A stretch of DNA of 64,000 nucleotides from Panicum virgatum (GCF_016808335.1 NC_053147.1:68074960-68138959), one strand, 5' to 3'; positions 1 through 21,802 are shown, counted from the first letter of the stretch. Notes: generated from the letters alone by a model not told the origin. Made by a program: numbers and translations.

Positions 1-910
1 TTTGTAGGTTGTCAAGGAGTGGCTTGCCGTGCTCTGCTGATTGGCTCTCCAAGATGTAGCCGTGGGTGGACCAATGTGAACAGACAGACGAGCACTTGGT
101 CCATCCAACAGGACCACACACAGACAGCTCCTTTAGGGCTTACCTCACCTGGTACTTACCCCGGACTCGAGTTCGTCTGGTTTATGTTGACACTCACCCG
201 CAGGCACACTAGGCGAGGCCTCAGGGTGGCTATGCCGGCACCACGTGGAGGCACTAGCTGGTGCGGTGAGTCTCTAGATCATATTTGCATATATATATAT
301 AAAAGATAATTCATGTGTTACTAACTTTTTCTTTACTCAATGGATGCAGTTTCGCCTTTGCAATATGATGGAGACGGACTGCTCGACTTACCTGACGAGG
401 GTACGTGCCGAATCCCCAATGACCCAGTTTGAGCAGACAGAGGCATGGTCGAGGCAGCGTGACCAGTTGCGTTCAGTACTGCACAACTTGGGAAGCCGTG
501 TGTAGTATGAAGACAGCCACGGGTCGTTCCAGGTCTCGTCGTCGTTCCCGTGTCCGGCGACCGTGCACCGGCCGACGTCTCAGTACTACACAACTGCAGG
601 TAACATAGATATCTCTTTAAAATTAGATCAAGTGTTGCTACCTATTTACTAATATCACAAACAGGATACGATCCAACTACTGCGTTCGGCCATACTGGAA
701 TGTTTAGAGGGGCACCACTAGTTGGCGGACTGTATCCAGGGATGGTACCGGGGCCACAGATACCGGCCTACACAGGTTAGTTTATGTTTCGTATTTCGGT
801 TTCTACATGTCATGACGAAGAACACGAGCGTACGCTAACATCTGCATTTTATGCGTAGGATTCTACCCCGATGCGGGCGCCAGACCTTCTTCCTCCTTTC
901 GACCTGGTAC
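1..910 (+). pseudogene. 3' part of a decayed transposon gene, plant-mobile-domain-like
   Basis: Several open segments read as the C-terminal exons of a transposon-encoded plant-mobile-domain (PMD/MAIN-like) protein. Roughly 80-265 reads FRAYLTWYLPRTR, 350-597 reads MTQFEQTEAWSRQRDQL, 664-776 reads GAPLVGGLYPGMVPG, and a last piece starts near 859. The segments end at GT and begin after AG, as in a spliced gene. In-frame TAG codons at about 224 and 503 replace likely CAG codons, so the copy is dead. The WY-arginine segment followed by a Pro/Gly/Tyr-rich tail is the family-like feature; the diagnostic N-terminal PMD domain would lie left of the window. An unrelated hypothetical gene is possible. 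Confidence 0.4.
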
Positions 911-2972
911 AAAACACTCTCTCAATACACTCACTAATTTACCACGCAATATATATTGGTTTACGCTATGCCTTCTGGAGCAGGGAGAGGTTAGCTTGTT
1001 TGCATGGGTGCATGCATCATCAGTGGACTGAAACTTGTTGTTTGATGTGTACAAGTTGTTAGCACAAGTTAGTTAGTAGTGATCTGCATGCAGATAAGTG
1101 TGGCTTGCATGTAGGGAGGCATGGTCAGGCCAGTGCTCGGCCATGTGGTGGGGTCGGACGTGGGGTGGAGTGTGTTTATTTAAACAGTGCAATCAGCTTG
1201 TATGTATTTGTCTTCCTCAAGTGTGTGTGCGTGTTTCTATCCACCGAAAAAACTAGCAAGGTGCTTTTACTTGCCTCTGTGTAAACATCAGAGAGTGCGC
1301 GAGGGGAGCCGGTCATTTTGATCAGTTCCGACACGAGAGCTCCGGGATCCCGGTTCGCGGCGGCCAGCGACTGCGGTGGTGGACACGGGCGACGGCGAGG
1401 CAAAGGCAGCGCCCTTTGGTCCCCGGCTCGGGTAGTGCTCGGTTTGTACGTGCGCGGGTGCTCGGCAACCCGAGGCCACGGCGGCCACGTGTGCTCGGTG
1501 GTGGCCAAGAAAGAAAAAGGAGGCGGCACTGCTGCGCCGAGCATGTGCGTGCACGGGCACTCGACATAGCCCGGCCCAGGCCACGGCATCGCCGCGACGC
1601 TCGCGAGGCTCCGGCTTAGCCGGGCCGCTATGGCGTCAGGCGGCAACGGGAACGGATGGCGACGGCGTTCGGCTCCTGTACAAGAACACAGGACGGAGGT
1701 CCTAGGCTCTACGGAGGGGTCATCGGCGGCCGTAGTTCACGCCGGCAGCACATGGTAACTGGGCAGGGATGAGACTCGGCCAGTGCTCACCGTGGGTCGA
1801 CTGTGTAGGCGTGGCCGGCGTGGTGTGGACTCGCGGTTCGACGACACTCGGCTCGGCGGCGGCAGCTTGGGCCGAGCCATCGGCGAGGTCGGGTCTACGG
1901 CTCGCGGTACGGCTCATCGTGGTCATCGGTGACTCGGCGTCGGCGGCGTGGGCATCCTCCAGCTCGCGGTGGTCGTCGTGACTAGTGCCGCGAGGACGGT
2001 GAGTAGGGACACGAAGACGGTGGTGTGCTCCGCGTGCGCGCGTTGGAGCTCCCCTGGCTTTGAATGCATTCACGTCCAGCGCATGTCCTTGCTCCGGGCA
2101 GCGCGGTTGGACGGTGCGGCGTGGCCGATTTTGCAAACCACGGGGCCTATGTGTTGGTGTTGCTTCGATATTTTTGTCCACCCATAAACAGAAAAAGGGT
2201 AAGAGAGGGAGAGTGAGAAGTTTATTGCTGCTGCTGCTGGCGCCTCAGTAGAGGATTAGGCCGTGCGGAACGGAGCAATGCACCGGGATGAGCACGACAG
2301 AGCGATCAGCAGCGTGGCGCGAGGGGACGAGCTGGCCAGGTACGAGAAGGTTTCTGGAGGGGGACAGTGAGGAGGATGACAGGCGGAGCCCGGTGGTCAG
2401 GGAGAGAGGAAAAATGATTTGATGATGGTTGTTAGAAAGAAATTAGACAATTTAAGTTTGGGAGAAAATTTTCTTTATGCAAAAGAAGATGAGCTCAACA
2501 GTCTTAAAATTATATTTTTGAAAATGAATTTTGAATTTATATGATTTTTATTTGTGTGAGATTTTGGGCTGTTACAACAAGAGCTAGAAGAAGAAGAAGC
2601 AAAAGTTAAGACAGGGTTTGGCCTTGCAAACTAAGGTAATCTTAAGTGTAGAGTTGGCCTTGCCACCAGAGCTTGGTTTTGCTGGATTGTTCTCATCCAT
2701 CTAACATGGCAGCAATAATTAATATGGTGGCTTATTAGGGCTAAGTTAAGATTGATCTGTCTCATCGCAATTATATTGTTTCAATGCGAATGTTTGTAGA
2801 TACCTTCACTCGTGCAAAGACCTCTCTTTTTGGTACATGAAAGTACAATTTCAATAGATTACCTCGGGAGCTCCCACGCTATACCATCGAAGTTGTTCTC
2901 GTAAGGAAAGCGAGCTATACAAACGTTCGACGCCAGCAAAAGTGTTTTGTTTTTAGCGTGGTGCGCCGCCTT
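911..2972. other. gene-free stretch; GC-rich, then AT-rich
   Basis: Overlapping open frames at 1176-2250 on both strands come from GC-rich composition and none resembles a protein family. From 2400 the base composition turns AT-rich. A stretch ending in ttgggctgttaca near 2574 looks like the end of an LTR, but no matching start was found. Confidence 0.5.
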
Positions 2973-3335
2973 AGAGCAAGTACGTACATTGATGTTGTCT
3001 TAAAGACGATCTCATGCAATGGCACATACTCTTTGAGATGACCTACTAGATAACTTATACAATGACTTATCTTTTTAGTTGTCTTAAAGTTATATCACGC
3101 CTCTTGAGTTCTGGATGAAATAAAAAAATATTTTGAATTGAATGGCAAACAACTTGTACATTGGTGGGAAGTAGTCTCGTACACCTAAATTTTAGCCTAT
3201 GAGATGATTGTTTCGTGAGTCAACCACCTCTTTCTATCATTTTGCTCTTTCTCCTCCACATCACCGCAAATCCTATCATTGCATGGGAAGATTTTCGAGA
3301 CGCTGATGTGTAGCAATGTACTTGGGAACATATCC
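2973..3335. mobile_element. possible MITE upstream of the deubiquitinase gene
   Basis: The left end (gagcaagtacgtacattg) and the reverse complement of the right end (cccaagtacattgct) match imperfectly around AAGTACATTG. The spacer is AT-rich and non-coding. The length of about 360 bp fits a Tourist or hAT MITE. No clear target-site duplication was read, so this is tentative. Confidence 0.3.
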
Positions 3336-3836
3336 ATCTGATATGAAGTTTCCACGTACTGTAAGCTTGGTTATTTCGAACCAACTTCTTGCACTTATTT
3401 GATGATATACATATAGTAGAATGAATGCTTACACACGATTGCGTGAAAACAGTGCTTTACTACTGAAAAATTCTTTCGAACAACTATTGGGTCGAAATCA
3501 AGCTAGCGACTGATTTTAAAATAAAATTTGGAATCCAGCAAAACCCAGTGCGCCAGGAACAGATGAAACGAGGATGACCGCAGGACGCGCTGCAACCTGC
3601 AAGTGACACTGACACGCGGGCCCAACTCGTCTTGGTTGGCTATCGTGGATTCGCGGCCGCCGGATCAAGCTCGACACCGATCCGATCCGACCCGACCGGA
3701 CCAGACCGCAGCGCAGATCGATCTCACTCATCATCCTCAGAGGCTTCCCTTCCTGTTCGGCTCTCCCCACTTCCGTTTCCAGCCTCCCCGCCCCGACGAC
3801 GATCCCCATCCCGCACGCCGCGCGCCTCGGGCCGCA
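3336..3836 (+). promoter_or_regulatory. promoter and 5' leader region of the UBP8-like gene
   Basis: AT-rich DNA changes at about 3600 to a C-rich leader with CCGATCCGA and TCTCACTCATC stretches, typical of a grass 5' UTR and CpG-rich first exon. No convincing TATA box was seen. The long antisense frame over 3516-4556 is a composition shadow of the GC-rich exons. Confidence 0.45.
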
Positions 3837-11906
<8,070 letters not shown>

Positions 11907-12812
11907 GGCGGCGGTGGTGGCGATTTTTGAGCCCAGTCCCCCCGGACAGTGTATAGTTCATTGGTTGGGGGACAGTTCTGGTGCAAAGGAAGAGGAGATA
12001 GAAATAGAGGCGGAAGAGAGTAGTATTGGTTCCAGACAGTGAAGGGGGCCAGAGTTTGGGGTCTACTGTTTCCAGCTTCCCGAATGTGGAAATGCACCGC
12101 AGGAAGGCTGTTGTAGGCTGATATCATACATGTTTCTGACCCTAGATGTTGTAGGGTTGAGAGGGAGAGATAACTTATCCTTGTAGTTCACATACAAATC
12201 CCAGTTTATCTTTTTTCCTTTTAACATCTGTAATTGATGGTGGTAAATTTTGGCTCTTTGACATGAGGGGGAAAAAATCAGCCCAGATAGTCAACAGTTG
12301 TGGTAGTGAACCAGCATTGTTGGAACTTGGAAGTTTTAAAGACTTTAGACTAGTGCGTTGTGTCTGCGGAACTTGATGGGATGTTTCGGGCTTTCGTCTT
12401 GAGCAGGTCGCCATGGGCCAATCTGAAGAACGTGCGATCCAGCGTGATTGAAGGACGATTGGTTGTATCCCTGTGAAATTCTTGCGAATTTTTTATGTTG
12501 CGGTTGAGTAGGGCGGCCCTGTTTCGTGGGGACTGGCTCCCTGCTTGCTAGCAGGCCTGGTTGCCCCGGTGAGTACATGAGATTGTGAATGTACGAGGCA
12601 ACTCTCTCGTTCATGGCTTGACAGATGAATGGTTACTAATTAAGGCGATAACTTTTCCAAGTTGAAATGACTAAATGTGTTTGTGAATCTGTTGGGTGCT
12701 AGGTTTAAGCAAGTATTGTCCGTCGAAGTATTTCTAGAACATCTACATAGTATGTTGTTTCGGCGCAAAATAGGAAGTTATGTTTTGGGAGATGTGAAGT
12801 GCACACATAGGA
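11907..12812 (+). other. 3' UTR and downstream region of the UBP8-like gene
   Basis: Non-coding sequence after the TGA at 11904-11906. The first part is purine-rich and transcript-like. No canonical AATAAA was found close to the stop, so the 3' end is not placed. No other gene is seen. Confidence 0.5.
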
Positions 12813-13012
12813 ACCTGCTTGGTTGGCTACCAAAATATAGGCATGTCCGTCAAAATGTAGGCATGCTAATCTTTTTTTAACCAAAATCTTGATTTTAGAA
12901 TAACACACTTAGCATGTGGTCTATTTTTTGGATTCCAACCAAACGAGTGCTAAAATTTATAGGCTTGCCAAATTTTAGGTAGGAAAATTTTAGTACTCAA
13001 CCAATTAGACTC
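12813..13012. mobile_element. probable MITE
   Basis: Imperfect inverted arms: cttggttggctaccaaaatataggcatg on the left, and the right arm reads in reverse complement as ttggttgagtactaaaattttcctac followed by ggcaagcctataaattttag. Both carry a TTTGGTTGG-like end and a 'tttaggcatgcc/ttataggcttgcc' core. Exact ends and duplication are uncertain. Confidence 0.4.
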
Positions 13013-13034
13013 TAGGAAACAAATAAAGCACCAA

Positions 13035-13115
13035 CTCCGTTCCATTTTATTTGACGTTGGTTAATTCAAGATTGAACTAACCAATGTCAAATATATTATG
13101 GGTTGGAGAAAGTAG
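13035..13115. mobile_element. short Stowaway-like MITE
   Basis: An 81-bp near-palindrome. The left arm (ctccgttccattttatttga...) pairs with the right arm ending atgggttggagaaagta; the loop is around ttaattcaagattgaacta. The CTCCGTTCC terminus is typical of grass Stowaway elements. Confidence 0.55.
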
Positions 13116-14417
13116 TTAAAAGTGTCGAGCATGTGACAACGGGAGGCCAGTACGGGACACTACATCCTAATACAGCCTGCAGGTACGGTTGGCTCGCCAA
13201 GTATTTGTTGACATGTGACTTGCGATCCATGTGCTGCCACGCCACGCACGGCTTGCAAAATGACATGACACCATGGAGAGAGGAAGGGAAGGGAGCCCAG
13301 CCAAAGCCAGGCGGAGGCATCGGCAAGGCCAGGGCCAGGTCGCGGCCGACCCTGCCCGTGTCGCGCGGGGAGCCTGCCTGCCTTGTGAGAGCCGTGGCCG
13401 GTGGAGATGGGCGGGAGCGCGCTGCTGCAGGCTCTCTCTCCCTGTACGGGTCCGTCCAGCTAGCCGAACAGAAGCTCAGCAGCAGCACCGTACAGTGGAG
13501 GCGTCAATATAATCGTGACGTGACCCCTCGCAACAACGGCAAAAAGCTAAAGCCGCCTTCGTCTTCCTCCGTCCTCTACTCGTCGTCTGTGCTGTCACGC
13601 ACGCACGCGTCCCCTGTCGCGTCCATGAGGCCGGCCGGCCGGCCGCCATCTGCATTCTGCAGCCACAGGAGAGAGGATCTATGGCGGGAGTCTCCTTTCT
13701 AGTCGGCTCGGATCCTCTGTGCCTCCATCAGCTGCTACAGTGGAATCAGAAACAGTACACTGCACTAGCACCGGTAAATCGCCAACAGTGCACGCTTCGC
13801 TCCTTTTCCCTCCCTCCATGTCTCTCTGTTTTCTTCAGAGGGAGAGGGACAGTAACGATGGAGACGTGCACCCTTATTTCAACTCTTATTTCAAAAAAAA
13901 AGACGTACTACACGCGTGATTTTGATCCTTTTCACTTTTCACTTGCCGTTTGCCAAGTAGCTAGCTCCTTGAGATCGAATTGCGTGTTTTGCAGCTGGCC
14001 AAGGTTAGTGTAAGAATAATCTGACGACGGAACCAAGCTAAGTTAAGCGAGAGTGGCATGCACTGCTGGCCATGGTCCAGGCCAATGCAGCATGCAAGTT
14101 GCATTCCGCGGCGGTGCCGGGCGGTGCCCAGAACGGCGACACCTGTAGGCGGAGGGCGCGCAGCTGCCATCGCCGTCGTCGTCGCCGGCCATGAACGAAC
14201 TGAGTCGTACCTGGAGCGAGAGCTAGCTCATTAAGGTCTTATCAAGTGGCCCAGGCCAGTGGACAACTCACTTAAGGCTGCGGCACCTGCTCGCCCAATA
14301 ATTCCGATCCTCACTATATCTGATTTAGTGATCATTTGATGGTCCTGCCTTGGCCATGGCCCATGTGCATTAGTGCCTTGTCAACTTACTCATGAAATGC
14401 TCCATCTTTTAGCACAC
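13116..14417. other. intergenic stretch, no gene recognised
   Basis: Mixed composition with GC-rich islands (13280-13450, 14100-14180). Open frames up to 199 codons (13103-13702) show no domain, no intron pattern and no signal I recognise. A transcribed but unrecognised exon cannot be excluded. Confidence 0.4.
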
Positions 14418-17082
14418 TGTAACACCTGCCTCGCGGACGGTCCGCTCGGGGCCGGCGGACGGTCCGCCTAGGCCCAGATATTTATCTGTATGGACATGGG
14501 ACCCGCCTGTCATTCCTCCTCTTCCTCCTCACTTCGTCCAGAGCCGAGCGGAGCTCGAGCGCTCGCGCCGTCGTCGCCCCCTTCCGTCGATCTCCCTCCT
14601 CCGGCCACCAAACCTCGATTCTTCGCACGGGAACCTTCCCCGACACCTCTTCCACCTTCCCAAACCCCCAGTCCGGCTTCTCCCCGGCCAGAATCGCCCA
14701 ACCACCGCCGGTCACCATTGGAGGTGCTTGAAGCTTTGCTCCACCATCGATCCGCCTCTCCGGTCGTCCTCCGCCCGAACCGACCGCGGGAATTGATTCG
14801 TGGTGAGTTCCTTGTGCTCCCCGGTCTTTTTTCCTTTCCGTGGTGTGTCGCCGGCGCCGGTAAACGGCCGCCGCCGTCGCCTCCGCACTTGCTGCCGCCT
14901 GTGGCGCGGTGTCAAAAGTTAGGTACCGCGGACGGTCCGCCTGGGAGGTGCGGACAGTCCGCCAGTCAGATTAGATTTCGTCCAGAGACGATGTTGTCTC
15001 TGGAGGTTTAGCAGAACTGAACTGCGGACGGTCCGCTATTGGAGAGCGGACCGTCCGCCGTTGAAAATTGAAATTTGTCCAGAGACGATGTCTCTGGTGG
15101 GGTTCGCAGGATTGAACTGCGGACGGTCCGCTATTGGAGAGCGGACAGTCCGCAGTAGAGTTTAGGATTTTGTCCAGAGACGTTGCCGTCTCTGGTGGAT
15201 TGGATACATGAACTGCGGACGGTCCGCCAAGGGGGGCCGGACAGTCCGTCGGTAGGATTAGAAATTAGTCCAGAGACGTTGTTGTCTCTAGTGGGTTGGC
15301 GTAGGTGTATTGCGGACAGTCCGCTAAGGGTGAGCGGACAGTCCGCCGTATAGAATGAAGTTTGTCCAGAGAGGTACTTGGTTCTGGTGGGTCGGTAGAA
15401 TGGTACAGCGGACGGTCCGCCACTTGGGCGCGGACAGTCCGCAGGGCATTCCAGCTGAAGTAAAGTAGTTACATCATTGAGCTGCACTCATTTAATTGAT
15501 ATGCATACGTGTAGCATCCGCAGCTGAGGGCGCCATATTTGAGGTGATTGCGGCACCACAGGAGCAGCCGGCGCAAGCCCAGGAGGAGAGGTGTGAGAAC
15601 CCGGCCCAAGGCCCGTCTGACCCCAGCTCTGAGCAGCAGCCCGAAGGCAAGCCCCGGTGCACATCCTATTAATTTTAAATTATGACACCTATATATGTAT
15701 TTATTACTTATGCATTACGTTTAGGAGTTGCTTGAAACCCTAGTTGCATGAACCCTAGGTGTCCTTGAGTTGTACTAGTAGGTATAGGACGATAGAAATG
15801 CTATGCTAGATAGGGTTCGGTAGAAGTCGAGTAATTCTTGGTTACTCGCGAGATATATGATAGTTTTATGTTTTCAGATATGAGTTACTAATTTTTTTTG
15901 GATGAAAGTCTTGGAATGAAAGAAAGAAAGAATAGAATCTGAGACCGGGCGGGAGAAGTGTAGTTCCGCCTGTGTCGGTTAAGAACCAAGCCGTTGTTGG
16001 CCCTACTGATCATGTTTGAACTGTACTAACCGCATGCCGGGAGTAGGAGGTAGTCGAAACCGGTAAGCCGAGTACTGCCTTGCTTCGGAAGTACAGAACT
16101 TCTACCCACCCCTTAGGGCGAGTCGAGTGGCCGCGGAGAATCGGGATGCATGAGTTTACTTTTGGTGGTCTCTCGTAGGGCTCGGCTGACTATATGCAGG
16201 TGGGGTGGTTCTGTAGTTCGAGACAGGGAGGGGAAAAGTTGGTGCGCGTGGTCCGACGGGGCTAATGCGTGCCGTGTTGGTTAGGTCCACCTTGCAAGGT
16301 TAAAACGAATCGATTCGCCGTCAGTCGCTCTTAGATATGAGCACCTTGGTCACTGCGTCGCAGCGTAGTGTGGTGATGGAATAATGGTTATACCTAGGTT
16401 GATGAACATATGAGTTATTATTTATTGTTCCACTATGTTTGCTCTAGATTTGGTTATGCAAATATTAGACTATGTTAATTTACCTAGATCTTGGGCTAAA
16501 ATAAGGAAAGTGAGGAATTACTTTAGTCGCTGTTTTCTGCAAGATAACCAACAGCCAAAAGCCTTGCATGTCTAGATATGTGGGCTAAGTTATACCCATT
16601 GGTCGGGTAAGCCTTGCTGAGTATTAGTATACTCAGGGTTTGTTGCCACAATTATTTCAGTACACGCAGATGTAGACTTCTGTCCCTGCTGCGTCAAGTT
16701 CATCCGTCGGGACGCAGAGGGATGAGAGATTGTGGAGCCAGACGTTTAGTTAGGGACCTTCCGAGGTTACACTTTTGGTAGTTGTAAGCCCTTTTCTCTA
16801 TTCGAACTCAAATTTCGGTATTGTAAAGTTTACAAACTATGGATGTATTCAAATGGGGTTTGTAAAACTTAAGGTGGAATGGTATGTATATTTGTTGTAT
16901 TTTCAATTATGTGTCGTACTTGTACCATCTGCACCCACCTTCGCGTGGGACTATCGGTGATGTTTCGATCGGGACGTGGGTTGAGAAAGGATCGCCAAAT
17001 TAAGCCGTTAAGCTAATGAGCCCGATGTGTTCAAATGACGGCCATTACGCTTAATTAGAGTTTTAATTTGGCGGTTCCGTCA
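14418..17082 (+). mobile_element. solo LTR, long-LTR (gypsy-like) family, copy 1
   Basis: Starts TGTAACACC and ends GGTTCCGTCA (TG...CA). It is flanked by a perfect 5-bp duplication cacac at 14413-14417 and 17083-17087. Its 2665 bp lack gag or pol, so it is a solo LTR left by recombination between two LTRs. It holds the ~96-bp hairpin repeat array (14928-15445), a possible splice donor (attcgtggtgagtt near 14800) and acceptor (catccgcag near 15521), and the conserved stretch gctgagtattagtatactca at about 16616. The same family recurs inverted at 46460-49253. The gypsy assignment is by general resemblance only. Confidence 0.82.
14928..15445 (+). repeat. ~96-bp tandem repeat with dyad-symmetric motifs, six units
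   Basis: Unit starts fall at about 14928, 15024, 15119, 15215, 15312 and 15408. Each unit has two copies of the near-palindrome GCGGAC(G/A)GTCCGC about 15-24 bp apart. Most also carry a stem-loop in which CCAGAGAC is followed a few bases later by GTCTCTGG. Two further palindrome copies sit at the LTR start (about 14434 and 14457). Confidence 0.85.
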
Positions 17083-17973
<891 letters not shown>

Positions 17974-18123
17974 CACTCTGTTCGCTTGGCTATTAGTCAA
18001 TCAACCACCATTATTTTTCTCTCACACCAAATTAGCACCACCAGCCAACCAACAGTACTTTTATCTCATAACAAAAATCAACATCAGCCAACAGCCAACA
18101 GCCACAGCCGAGTAAACAGAGTG
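17974..18123. mobile_element. 150-bp MITE
   Basis: Left end cactctgttcgcttggct pairs with the right end agccgagtaaacagagtg as terminal inverted repeats with a few mismatches. The trinucleotide aat flanks both sides (17971-17973 and 18124-18126). Internal sequence is non-coding, with a cagccaaca run. Superfamily not fixed. Confidence 0.65.
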
Positions 18124-18698
18124 AATACAGTTAAATCAGCCAGCTGGCTTTAATAATGATCACATCAACACAGCAGTGTTCACTGTTCAGTGCAGCAGCA
18201 TATCATTGCGCGAGCAGAGTGAGAGAGCAGAGATCAATCACTAGAGGAGGAGCAGAGATCGGCGAAATACGAAAAAGGGTTCGGACGGAACTGTCGTGTC
18301 GAGGTGACGCATCGTGGGTTGGTTTCGTACTTGTCCCACGCGCATCACCGTTCACCACCAGCTTGTGTCCGTGCCTGGGCCTATGGCCGAACATACGAAT
18401 TATCCGTATTCATATCCGTTTAAAATGTAAATATGTATATCCGTATTCGTATTCGATTTTAATATGGATATCATATGGATGCATCCGAAGGGCGGAACAG
18501 AGCGCGTGATTGGAAATGAGTTCATCGTGTTCCAGTCGCATATTAGTCATCGGTGACTACCTGCCACCGATTCATATGGTGCGCACCGTATGTTCATTCA
18601 TACGGTGGCCTCCCGGCGACCTAGCCCCCTCCCCGGCGAACTAGCCTTCGACGGTGGCCTCCCGGCCGCCGGCTCGGGCGAGTCGGCGGCCCACTCCC

Positions 18699-21600
18699 AT
18701 GCCTCCTCAGGTCAAGCTCGCTCCGTCAATTCGTCTTGCGCTGCGACAGTGCAAGGCCAAGGATGGAGATGCGACTTCCAACCCGGCAAAAGATCGTTAC
18801 TTGCTCCAGCGCGCCAGAGAGGAGATTGCGCTTCTCTCCTGCGCTAATCTCAAGGCTGGCATGGGGAAATTTTGGGCATCAGATTCAGACTCTGAGTGTG
18901 AAGATCTTGGAGATGCTGAGGTGCTGGCTTTGGGCCATTGCGAGTCTGCAGCGGGTGGTGTTCCTTCTTCGGGGCGCTCCAACGTTCACAAAGAGGCCTC
19001 AATTCCGACGGTGACGCCTTCCTCCCAACGATCCAGGCCGGGTTCTCAGTCGGCGGCACTTCATCCGGCGATGCCGCCGTGGAAGAAGGTGTGGAAAGGC
19101 GCTCTGCCGCCTAGGAGGGTCTCGCCGGCGAAGACCTTGGGCGACGTCATCCTTCCGGCATTAGCGGCGGCCAACGGCAGGAGGGGAGCAAGGACTGGCA
19201 GTGATCCGCTAATTCCGTCGATACAATTTTCAAACTCGCCGCCCATCTCCAAGCGAGACAACAGATCGGGTTCGGAGGCTAAACGGACTGGGCCTAGGCT
19301 TCTCTCTGGGTCTGGGCCGAGGAAAGAGCCTGCGATCGTTCGGCCTTCACGTACCCTGGTCAGACCGATTCTTGTCCCTGATACACACCCGCGGAAGACC
19401 TACGCCGCCATCGTCATGGCCGGCGGGCAAGGTGCACAAGGCCGTCGTGCGCGAGGGAGATTTGGTGCCCATGGATGCAATCCACAAGGACGTGGCATCC
19501 CTGGCTGCGGTCATGCACCTCCGCCTGCTGGGGGTGTGGGCGCGGGACACACGGCGGGGGGAGGCGCTGGAGGCAACCAGACCGCGCACAACAGAGGTCC
19601 AGGCGCTCCCCGAGGCAACAGAGGCAGCGGGCGTGGGGCACCTCAACCTGCGACCATCCATCCTGGCAACCCTAATCCGCGTCGTGGGGGACGTGGCCAG
19701 GGGGTCGGGGCAGGGGTCGGGGTGCTCCGGTTGTCGACGAAGACCAGACAAGTGGTGCTGCGTTGGTCGATCCCGCCGGTGATGCTGCTGAGCCGGCGGA
19801 TCGCACACAGCAGGCCAAGCAGAAGCGGAAGCGCAAGGACGAAGCAAATTTCAAGCTGGATTGCACGATTTGTGCGGAGGACCACTATACTAGCAAGTGC
19901 CCGCAGCTCAGAGGGCCTAAGCCGTCTGTCTCATATTGCGGAGCCGCTTCCGATGGGTTAGGTTTCTTCTGTATTCGGGCGGCTCGACCTTTTTATACTG
20001 TTCCGGTGGCAAGTGCAAATGTTTTTGCTCTGATCACTGTGGAGGAGGGTGCAGTCTCGGCTGAGTTGCTTAAGTCCGAGTTGGCAAGGATTATTCCAGT
20101 TTGCTAGGATTGGGCAGTGCAGGAGCATGGTGATAAGGCTTTCTTAGTGCCCTTTCCTTCTAAGGTTGAGCTGGATCGTATGGTTGCGATTCGCACCGTC
20201 ACTACCCAGAACAAGGAGGGAGTTCTCATCTTCGAGGAATTCGATTCAGAGGTCAAGCACATCAAGGTACTGGACCAAGTTTGGCTTTCTGTGACTAATG
20301 TTCCTACTCCGCTCCGTGCTTTTTTACCCCTTTGGGCCATGGGGTCAGTGGTCGGTGCTACTCAGAAGGTGGATATGAATCACCTTCGTCTTACTGGAGA
20401 GGTTCGTATTCTGGTGGCTGTTTTTGACGTCAAAGAGATTCCAAAAATCACGGATATCTGCGTCAATAGAAGCATCTATTGAGTCTACTTCAATGTTGAG
20501 GAAGTGGTAGATGATGATCCTTTTAACCCAGAGGATGATGACTTATTGGGTGATGATGCTGACACCGGAATGAATGATGGTTCGCAAGGCGGCTTGGATG
20601 GTAATGGTGATCAACACATGTCAGATGCCCCTCAGGATACAGCCCCACAGCCTGAGGCACCTAGTGACCAACAAACTGGTAAAAAGAACACAGGTTTTTC
20701 TTAGCAAGAAGCCGCCTTAATTGATGAGGTCCTGGACATGGCTTGTGAGAGTTTGCTGGAGGAAATTAGTGTTAAGGTCATGGTGGAGGGAAATGGTGAG
20801 GATAGACCCTATTCCCCGCCAACTGAGAAGGAATCCGCGAGGTTCCAGGCTTTGTTGGAATCTTCTCAGCAGCTGCGTACAAGGCCCCAGGAGCGAGGTG
20901 TTGATACTGTTGTGCACTCTAGTGATGGGAGCCTTTCCGTCGCTGCTTCTAGCTTTGTGGTGCAGGTACCTGGCGAGGTGGAGGGTTCCGTGGTTGCTGT
21001 CCCGTTGCGTGCGGACGGCGACCAGGATGGAGACACTGTGGCAGGGGCGGCGGTCCCCCCTGGGGCCGACTCGCTGGTGCCGCTCTCGGCGGGAGAGGGA
21101 GTGCCGCCTACCTCCTCTTTGACCGCGGGTGGGAGCCATGGGCCCCCAGCCCACTCTTCAGCGCCGGGTGGGGACCACGAGGTCACCGCCTCTTCGACCA
21201 CGGGGGTGGGCCAGGCGACCCCAGCCTCTTCTTCATTCACGGGTGGGGGTCAGACGCCTGACGTCATCCCCACTTCAGCTCCAGCTGTAGCGGAGCCGAT
21301 CAAGACCACCAAAATCCGAAGGAGCGTCAGGAATAAGGACAAGGCGGATGAACACACCCTACACAAGACTTCGCGAGTGGCTGCAAAAAAGAACCTTGAA
21401 CCAGGTACATCTTTTACCAGCTTTTCAGATTCGTATGTTATTTCAAACCTTGGTAGGGTAGGCTTCAGGTTAGGCCATACTGATGAAATTGTTAAAGCTT
21501 CTTCTGTCAAAATTAAAAATCTAGAAATAGATATGATGGTGGTTCTTGCTAATAAGAAAAAATGTAATGTAAAATCGACTGAATTACTAGATGAGAGTGA

Positions 21601-21802
21601 TGATGAAAGGGATGCTAGACTTGATGCAGTTCTCAGCCACGCTTGTGGTAATCTAAATGAGAACTTGCAAGACCTAGAGTCGGATCACATTATCGATCTG
21701 TCTCCGGTCCATCGGAAGAAAAGGTCTAACATTGCCAAAAATTTTAAACATGGCAAAGTCCCAAAAAAACCAAAAACCCCTTCCAAATTTGTGATCAAAT
21801 GA
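18699..21802 (+). pseudogene. LINE ORF1, nucleic-acid-binding protein, broken
   Basis: Starts MPPQVKLAPSIRLALRQCK. A Gly/Arg-rich linker runs through about 19450-19720, where a one-base shift in a G-rich tract near 19715 changes the frame. A CX2CX3HX4C zinc knuckle (CTICAEDHYTSKC) follows at about 19861-19900. Stops at 20105-20107 (TAG), 20480-20482 (TGA) and 20702-20704 (TAG) interrupt the later frame, which is acidic and Ser/Pro-rich and ends KTPSKFVIK. In the family this protein coats the LINE RNA. The stop overlaps the ORF2 start as ATGA at 21799-21802, a coupled-translation arrangement. Confidence 0.75.

Noticed and set aside
1176..2251. Overlapping frames up to 156 codons on both strands
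   Set aside because: High GC makes stops rare; no family feature, splice pattern or codon consistency.
13103..13702. 199-codon frame
   Set aside because: No recognisable domain, no conserved neighbours and a GC-rich middle; not supported as a gene.
14490..15011. 173-codon Pro/Ser-rich frame as a host gene
   Set aside because: It lies wholly within a solo LTR with a clear 5-bp duplication; kept only as a finding because copy 2 shares it.
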